Source: Hymenobacter glacialis
GTDB lineage: Bacteria > Bacteroidota > Bacteroidia > Cytophagales > Hymenobacteraceae
Assembly (NCBI RefSeq): GCF_001816165.1
Contig: NZ_MDZC01000112.1
Coordinates: 108,973-172,972, forward strand
Reading direction: 5' to 3'
Length of the DNA stretch: 64,000 bases
The notes beneath the pieces were generated by a model that did not search any database, was not told the origin of the DNA, and worked only from the letters and a program-made list of their open reading frames with translations. Below are positions 60,002 through 64,000 of the stretch, piece after piece; position 1 is the stretch's first letter, and each line of letters opens with the position of its first letter. The translations under genes were made by a program, and so were the position numbers.

Positions 60002-60991
60002 CTACGGCAATAATTTCTCTTGAGCAGCACGATGTCGGCTCAGGGAATTGAGGCTTATAATGCTTATTATCAGGCATAAAGCCGGGAAAACGAAAGCCCA
60101 CCAGGCACTGGGCTCGTTCCTGATGGTGGCCATTAGCCGCCCCCAGCTGGCCACATCGGGCGCCAGGCCAATGCCTAAAAACGACAGTGTGCTCTCCAGA
60201 CCCAAAAGTCCCGCCACGCTAAGCGGAAGAGACGTGCGTAGCGGCTGCAAGGCGTGTGGCAAGGCGTGACGCATCCACACGCGTTGCGGAGAAATGCCAG
60301 CTGCCTGCGCGGCCTCCACAAACGGCAGGGTGCGCACTCGCAGCATTTGGGCCCGCACCAGCCGTGCCGGAAGTGGCCAGGAAGTGAGCGTGAGCAAGAC
60401 GAGCAAGCCCGGAATGGAAACGCCCGTGCCCGCCGCCATGGCCACCACCAGCACCAGCCGGGGCACGGTGTCCAGGGTAGTGGCAGCGCCCACTACCACC
60501 GCATTGAGCGGGATGGGCCAGCTGGGGAAGCGTTGCTTGCGCACCCCAAAGAGAAGGGCCATGCCCAGCCCCACGGCAGCTACTACCAGCCCTAATAGGG
60601 GCACGGGCAGTTGCAGGGCCCACCACCCCACGCCACCGCCCAGCAACCAATATGGCACGGCCAGCCGGGTGGCATTGCCCCAGAAGCCCGCCGCGCCCCC
60701 TGCCAAAGCTCCCAGCACCGCCGCCAGCACCGCCGCGGGTAGCGTGAGCAACACCGCCGTGCGTGCCCCAAACACCAGGATGCTCAGCACGTCGCGCCCC
60801 TGCGGGTCGGTGCCCAGCCAATGCCCTACGGCCTCCAAGGGCGGGGTAGCAATGTTGGCCAGGTCCGGCGAGTTGGGCGGGTATGGCAATGGCAACACCG
60901 GCGCCAGTGCGGCCACCAGCACCACTACGCCCAGCCACAGCACGGCCAGCCACTGCGACCAACGACGGAAAGCAGGGGTCAGGAGTGCCAC
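60002..60991 (-). CDS. ABC transporter permease, DppC/OppC type
   Basis: The 329-residue inner-membrane protein has an N-terminal helix, the periplasmic GTDPQGRDVLS motif of OppC-type permeases, and the EAA loop EAAQAAGISPQRVWMRHALP. It should form the channel of a peptide or nickel importer with the DppB-type partner upstream. The start is GTG at 60989-60991, overlapping the end of the partner gene by 13 nt. Confidence 0.9.
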   Translation of the reverse strand: MALLTPAFRRWSQWLAVLWLGVVVLVAALAPVLPLPYPPNSPDLANIATPPLEAVGHWLGTDPQGRDVLSILVFGARTAVLLTLPAAVLAAVLGALAGGAAGFWGNATRLAVPYWLLGGGVGWWALQLPVPLLGLVVAAVGLGMALLFGVRKQRFPSWPIPLNAVVVGAATTLDTVPRLVLVVAMAAGTGVSIPGLLVLLTLTSWPLPARLVRAQMLRVRTLPFVEAAQAAGISPQRVWMRHALPHALQPLRTSLPLSVAGLLGLESTLSFLGIGLAPDVASWGRLMATIRNEPSAWWAFVFPALCLIISIISLNSLSRHRAAQEKLLP

Positions 60992-62046
60992 CGGATGCGC
61001 GGGTCAGCCCAAAAATAAACCAAGTCAGCCAGGAGCAGGGCCAGCAGCCGGGCCGCTCCTATCAGCAGTATCCCGCCCACCAACACGGGGTAGTCGCGGG
61101 CGGCGGCGGCATCAGCCAGCAGCCGGCCCATGCCGGGAAGCGCAAACACTACCTCCACCACCACGGCGCCCGCTACCAGGGCCGGAAGCAGCTCCGCAAT
61201 GAGGGTAATGGTAGGCAGCAGGGCATTGCGCAGCGCATGATGGCGGATAATGGCCTGCTCGGTCAGGCCCTTGGCGCGGGCGGTGGTGGCGTAGTCGCTG
61301 CGCAGCTCCCGGGTGAGGGCCCCCGACAGATGCAGCGTAAGCTCAGGCAGCGCAGTGAGCGTGAGTGCCGCAACGGGCAGCACCAAGTGCAGCGCATATT
61401 GGCCTGCCTGGCTCCAGGTATCAAGGCCGGCATCGGCGGCCTGGAGGCCGTAGGCTGGAAACCAGGCTACTACCTCCGGGTTTGCCAGGGTGAGCAGCAG
61501 CGCTAAAGCCACCACAAACAGGGGCAGCGCGTGCAGCACCACCAGGGCAGCCTGCAGCAAAGAGTGCCCCCGCGGCCGCCTAGCAAGGCGCTGCCCTAAG
61601 CCGAAAGCGCACAGCACCGCCAGGAAAGCGGCGGTGCCCGTTAGCGGCAGCGTAAACGACAAGGCCCGGCCCAGCCGGGCCGTCACGGCTTCCCCCGTTC
61701 GGAACGAAACGCCCCAGTTGCCGCGCGCGAGTCCCATTGCCCAGTGGTGGTACTGGTTGTGTGCACCGTTCCAGCGCCATTTCACCCAATGCAGCTGCGG
61801 GTCGGTGGTGCGGCTTAGGTAAAACAGGGGCAAGTCGAGCCCTAGGCGCTGGCGTAAGGCGGCTTGCTGGGTGGCCTGGTCCGCGGCGCTGCCAGCGCCC
61901 GGGCCGGCTGTGGCTTCGGTGGCATCGGGCAGGGCCAGCCGCACCGCGGCATCGATGTCCCGGTAGCTCAGCAGAAACACCACCGAAGCCAGTGCCCACA
62001 CCGCAAGTCCCGTCTGGGCCAGCCGCCGAAGTGCCACGCCAACCAT
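60979..62046 (-). CDS. ABC transporter permease, DppB/OppB type
   Basis: The 355-residue protein has the OppB features: six membrane helices, the GNWGVSFRTGEAVTARL segment and the EAA loop TARAKGLTEQAIIRHHALRN. The first periplasmic loop (about 30-110) is longer than usual. It starts 2 nt after the stop of the substrate-binding protein gene and overlaps the next permease by 13 nt, so all three are one operon. Confidence 0.9.
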   Translation of the reverse strand: MVGVALRRLAQTGLAVWALASVVFLLSYRDIDAAVRLALPDATEATAGPGAGSAADQATQQAALRQRLGLDLPLFYLSRTTDPQLHWVKWRWNGAHNQYHHWAMGLARGNWGVSFRTGEAVTARLGRALSFTLPLTGTAAFLAVLCAFGLGQRLARRPRGHSLLQAALVVLHALPLFVVALALLLTLANPEVVAWFPAYGLQAADAGLDTWSQAGQYALHLVLPVAALTLTALPELTLHLSGALTRELRSDYATTARAKGLTEQAIIRHHALRNALLPTITLIAELLPALVAGAVVVEVVFALPGMGRLLADAAAARDYPVLVGGILLIGAARLLALLLADLVYFWADPRIRWHS

Positions 62047-62048
62047 GC

Positions 62049-63809
62049 TTACGGAGCAGGCGAAGGCTGCGGCGCCCGCACCAAGGTCTTCACCGCATAG
62101 CCGGGTTTAAGGCTGGAAACCTGCAGACCGGTAAGGCTGCTGCTGGCGGCCACCCGGTTGGGTAGAAAGAACAGCGGCACCACGGGCATTTCCCGCTGCA
62201 TCAGGGCCTGGAACCTACGCAGGAGGTGGGCCCGGCGCTGCTCGGTTTCTGCGGTGGTAATCGCCTCAATAAGGTGGTCGCTGGCTGGCGTATCAAACCC
62301 CGTGGTGTTGCCCGCACCAATGGCCTCGGAGTGGAAGATGGGGGTGAAGTTGAACATGAAGGGGTTGCCGTTCAGCATGCGCACATACACATCAAAGTCG
62401 CCAGTATGCACGGAAGACGAAAAAGTCCCGGATTCGGTGGGGAGCAGCGTTACCGGCACACCTATTTTGGCTGCTGCCGCCTGGAATTGCAGGGCCACGG
62501 TCGCAAATAAGGTCTCCTCGGCCCGGTACCGCACCCGGAGGGCCAACTGCTGGCGGGGGCGGTTGGCCACTGCGCGCACCCATCCGGCGTCGGCTTCGGG
62601 GCCGCGCTGCCACCCGGCCTGGCGCAGCAAGGCTGCCGCACGTTTGAGGTCGAAAGGTATCAACGCCAGGCTATCGTTGTAATTAATGCGATTGGCCGGA
62701 CTCAGGATGCCCACAGTGCGGGTGCCCGCGCCCATCTGGGTGGCTTCTAGCAGGCCGGCCGCATCGAAGCAATGGCTGAGAGCCTGGCGGGTCAAGGCGT
62801 CGGCCAAGACCGGCTGCCGGGTGTTAAAGCCCGCCATCACCACACTATAGGAAAGCGAGGAATACAGCCTGAGTGGGTTGCTGGTGCTGGGGGAAGTTTG
62901 CAGGCGCGCATATTCTCGTGCGGGCATTTGCGGATACACATCCAAATCGCCGCGCCGCAGGGCCAGCGTGGCCGTGGCCGCATCGGGAATGATGACGTAT
63001 TCCAGCTGTTTGGGTAATGCCTGCAGCACCGCGGGCACGGGCTGTAGCTGGGCGTCGGGCCACCAGTTGGTTTTGCGGCGGAGGGTGAGGTACCGGTCTC
63101 TTTCCCACGCTACCAATTCATATGGGCCGCAGCCTGGCAAAAGACCGGGCAATTGGTCCGGCGAGGCGGCCCGGTAGCGCCGGGCCACGTCCAGCAGCAC
63201 GGTATCGGCCGGTGCCGTTACTGGCCGGCGCTGCAAAGCCCGCAACGAGTAGCGACGCAACTGCCCGCGCGGGTCAATAGCTGCTTCGGACAGAATGGGG
63301 AAGTCTCCCGAGGCCACCAAATACTCCAGCGACTGCCCCCGACATACCAGCGTGAAGCGGCGCGGAGCAGTCGCGGTAGTCGTTATGTCCTCAATAAAAC
63401 CGAAGCGGGCGCGGGCGGCCTCGTTGGGCAGGTCCGGGCAAAACATCAGCTTCAGCGTGAAGGCTACGTCGCTGGCCAGCACGGGGCACCCATTGTCCCA
63501 GGCGGCCGCAGCTCGTAGGGTGTAGCGAAGCTCGGTGAGCGAATCGCCAATTAAGTGCGTGGTGGGCAGGCTTTCGGCCAGTACGGGCGCGTATTTGAGT
63601 CGGGTTAAATCGACTTCCAGCAACCCGAGGTGTAATAAGTTGACGGCATCCAGCGATGCCTGATTGGAGAACTGGAACGGGTCCAGCGTTTCCGGGTCAT
63701 GGGACCATCTTACCCGAATGACATCAGTATCAGCACGCTGAGGAGAGCAACTGTAGAGCAATCCTGCGATTGTGATACAGAGCAATTTTCTGAGCGAGTG
63801 TTGCGTCAT
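62049..63809 (-). CDS. ABC substrate-binding lipoprotein, family 5 (peptide/nickel type)
   Basis: The 586-residue protein has a lipoprotein signal ending LLYSC (Cys about 21) and an SBP_bac_5 fold: VRWSHDPETLDPFQFSN, LAESLPTTHLIG, WDNGCPVLASDVAFTLK, CFDAAGLLEATQMG. It captures peptides or another ligand and passes it to the two permeases downstream. No ATPase gene follows (nor is one in the window), so the ATPase must be encoded elsewhere. A TATCTTGC-like sequence at about 63850 (minus) may be the promoter. Confidence 0.9.
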   Translation of the reverse strand: MTQHSLRKLLCITIAGLLYSCSPQRADTDVIRVRWSHDPETLDPFQFSNQASLDAVNLLHLGLLEVDLTRLKYAPVLAESLPTTHLIGDSLTELRYTLRAAAAWDNGCPVLASDVAFTLKLMFCPDLPNEAARARFGFIEDITTTATAPRRFTLVCRGQSLEYLVASGDFPILSEAAIDPRGQLRRYSLRALQRRPVTAPADTVLLDVARRYRAASPDQLPGLLPGCGPYELVAWERDRYLTLRRKTNWWPDAQLQPVPAVLQALPKQLEYVIIPDAATATLALRRGDLDVYPQMPAREYARLQTSPSTSNPLRLYSSLSYSVVMAGFNTRQPVLADALTRQALSHCFDAAGLLEATQMGAGTRTVGILSPANRINYNDSLALIPFDLKRAAALLRQAGWQRGPEADAGWVRAVANRPRQQLALRVRYRAEETLFATVALQFQAAAAKIGVPVTLLPTESGTFSSSVHTGDFDVYVRMLNGNPFMFNFTPIFHSEAIGAGNTTGFDTPASDHLIEAITTAETEQRRAHLLRRFQALMQREMPVVPLFFLPNRVAASSSLTGLQVSSLKPGYAVKTLVRAPQPSPAP

Positions 63810-63884
63810 GCGAGGTGCCTAAACAGCTACTGCGAAAGCAGGAGGGCAAGATAGGCATGAAACGGGAGGCTACTCCTGCGCTTT

Positions 63885-64000
63885 TTAAGCCGCGGCCACG
63901 TCGTTGCCCCAGCCGCCGCTGCCGATGGCCGCCACGTCGTTGCCCCAGCCGCCGCTGCCGATGGCCGCCACGTCGTTGCCCAGCCCGCCGCTGCCAATCG
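63885..64000 (-). CDS. C-terminus of a protein with 12-residue tandem repeats
   Basis: Reading leftward from the window edge, the frame closed by TAA at 63885-63887 encodes three consecutive 12-residue units, IGSGGLGNDVAA, IGSGGWGNDVAA and IGSGGWGNDVAA, plus a final Ala. The repeat continues beyond the edge, so total copy number and the N-terminus are unknown. It precedes the ABC operon on the same strand. It could be a repetitive surface protein or a repetitive precursor peptide; neither can be decided. Confidence 0.65.
   Translation of the reverse strand, partial: IGSGGLGNDVAAIGSGGWGNDVAAIGSGGWGNDVAAA
63890..64000. repeat. 36-bp tandem repeat
   Basis: Three copies (the outermost slightly diverged and cut by the edge) of a GC-rich 36-bp unit containing CCACGTCGTTGCC. 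The unit length is a multiple of three, so it adds residues in frame. Confidence 0.85.

Noticed and set aside
63832..63880. Stem GCAGGAG/CTCCTGC after the repeat protein as a terminator
   Set aside because: Long loop and no T-run on the minus strand.

Overview
The window looks like chromosome from a GC-rich Bacteroidota, most likely Hymenobacter or a close relative. Evidence: -7 boxes of the TAnnTTTG type before many genes, a T9SS-type C-terminal sorting domain, a SecDF fusion, a Bacteroidota GlmU-like protein, a TonB receptor with a carboxypeptidase-like N-terminal domain, a type B L31 and a type of dispersed palindrome familiar from this phylum. I see no prophage, transposase, CRISPR array, rRNA or tRNA.

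Layout. 1-3.4 kb (minus): PhoB/PhoR-like two-component pair (kinase cut by the window start), a DUF3108 protein and recA. 3.6-5.5 kb: an outer-membrane-like protein and a GNAT acetyltransferase. 5.6-11.2 kb (minus): two periplasmic parvulin-type foldases, a MoxR ATPase and a small unknown protein. 11.4-13.9 kb (minus): a complete partner-switching set (SpoIIE phosphatase, STAS, anti-sigma kinase). 14-23 kb: guaB, a secreted esterase, an SDR, an FRG protein, hrpB, a DUF2071 protein and a rhodanese. 23-28.4 kb: a probable vitamin salvage region with a PnuC transporter, a NadR-like kinase fused to an aldose 1-epimerase, and a TPP riboswitch before a TonB receptor. 28.5-36 kb: APC permease, gcdH, acyltransferase, HIRAN protein, ruvB, queG. 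36.2-41.7 kb (minus): six ferritin-like genes in three tandem two-gene units. 41.9-47.7 kb: BatD-like, aroC, HTTM protein, nfu, cytochrome c. 47.9-53.4 kb (minus): secDF, two small proteins, udk, rdgB. 53.7-59.3 kb (plus): rpmE2, GlmU-like, holB, hemC, cyclophilin, an RmlD-like reductase. 59.4-64 kb (minus): a small unknown gene, a peptide-type ABC importer without its ATPase, and the C-terminus of a protein made of 12-residue repeats.

Two dispersed repeat families run through the intergenic space. One is a long palindrome (about 30-36 nt arms, about 20-40 nt loop) that in eight places sits just 3' of a gene and never in a divergent promoter region. The other is an AT-rich element of about 80-170 bp made of inverted arms with a 7-nt period; one copy lies in frame inside hrpB. 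Several genes have the -7 box only 4-12 nt before the start codon, which suggests leaderless transcripts.

The strongest candidates for something undescribed are the three-fold ferritin-like pair array, the kinase-epimerase fusion in a thiamine/NR salvage setting, the heptad-periodic elements with their in-gene copy, and the repeat peptide at the right edge. All functional names are read from translated sequence by eye; no database search was run.
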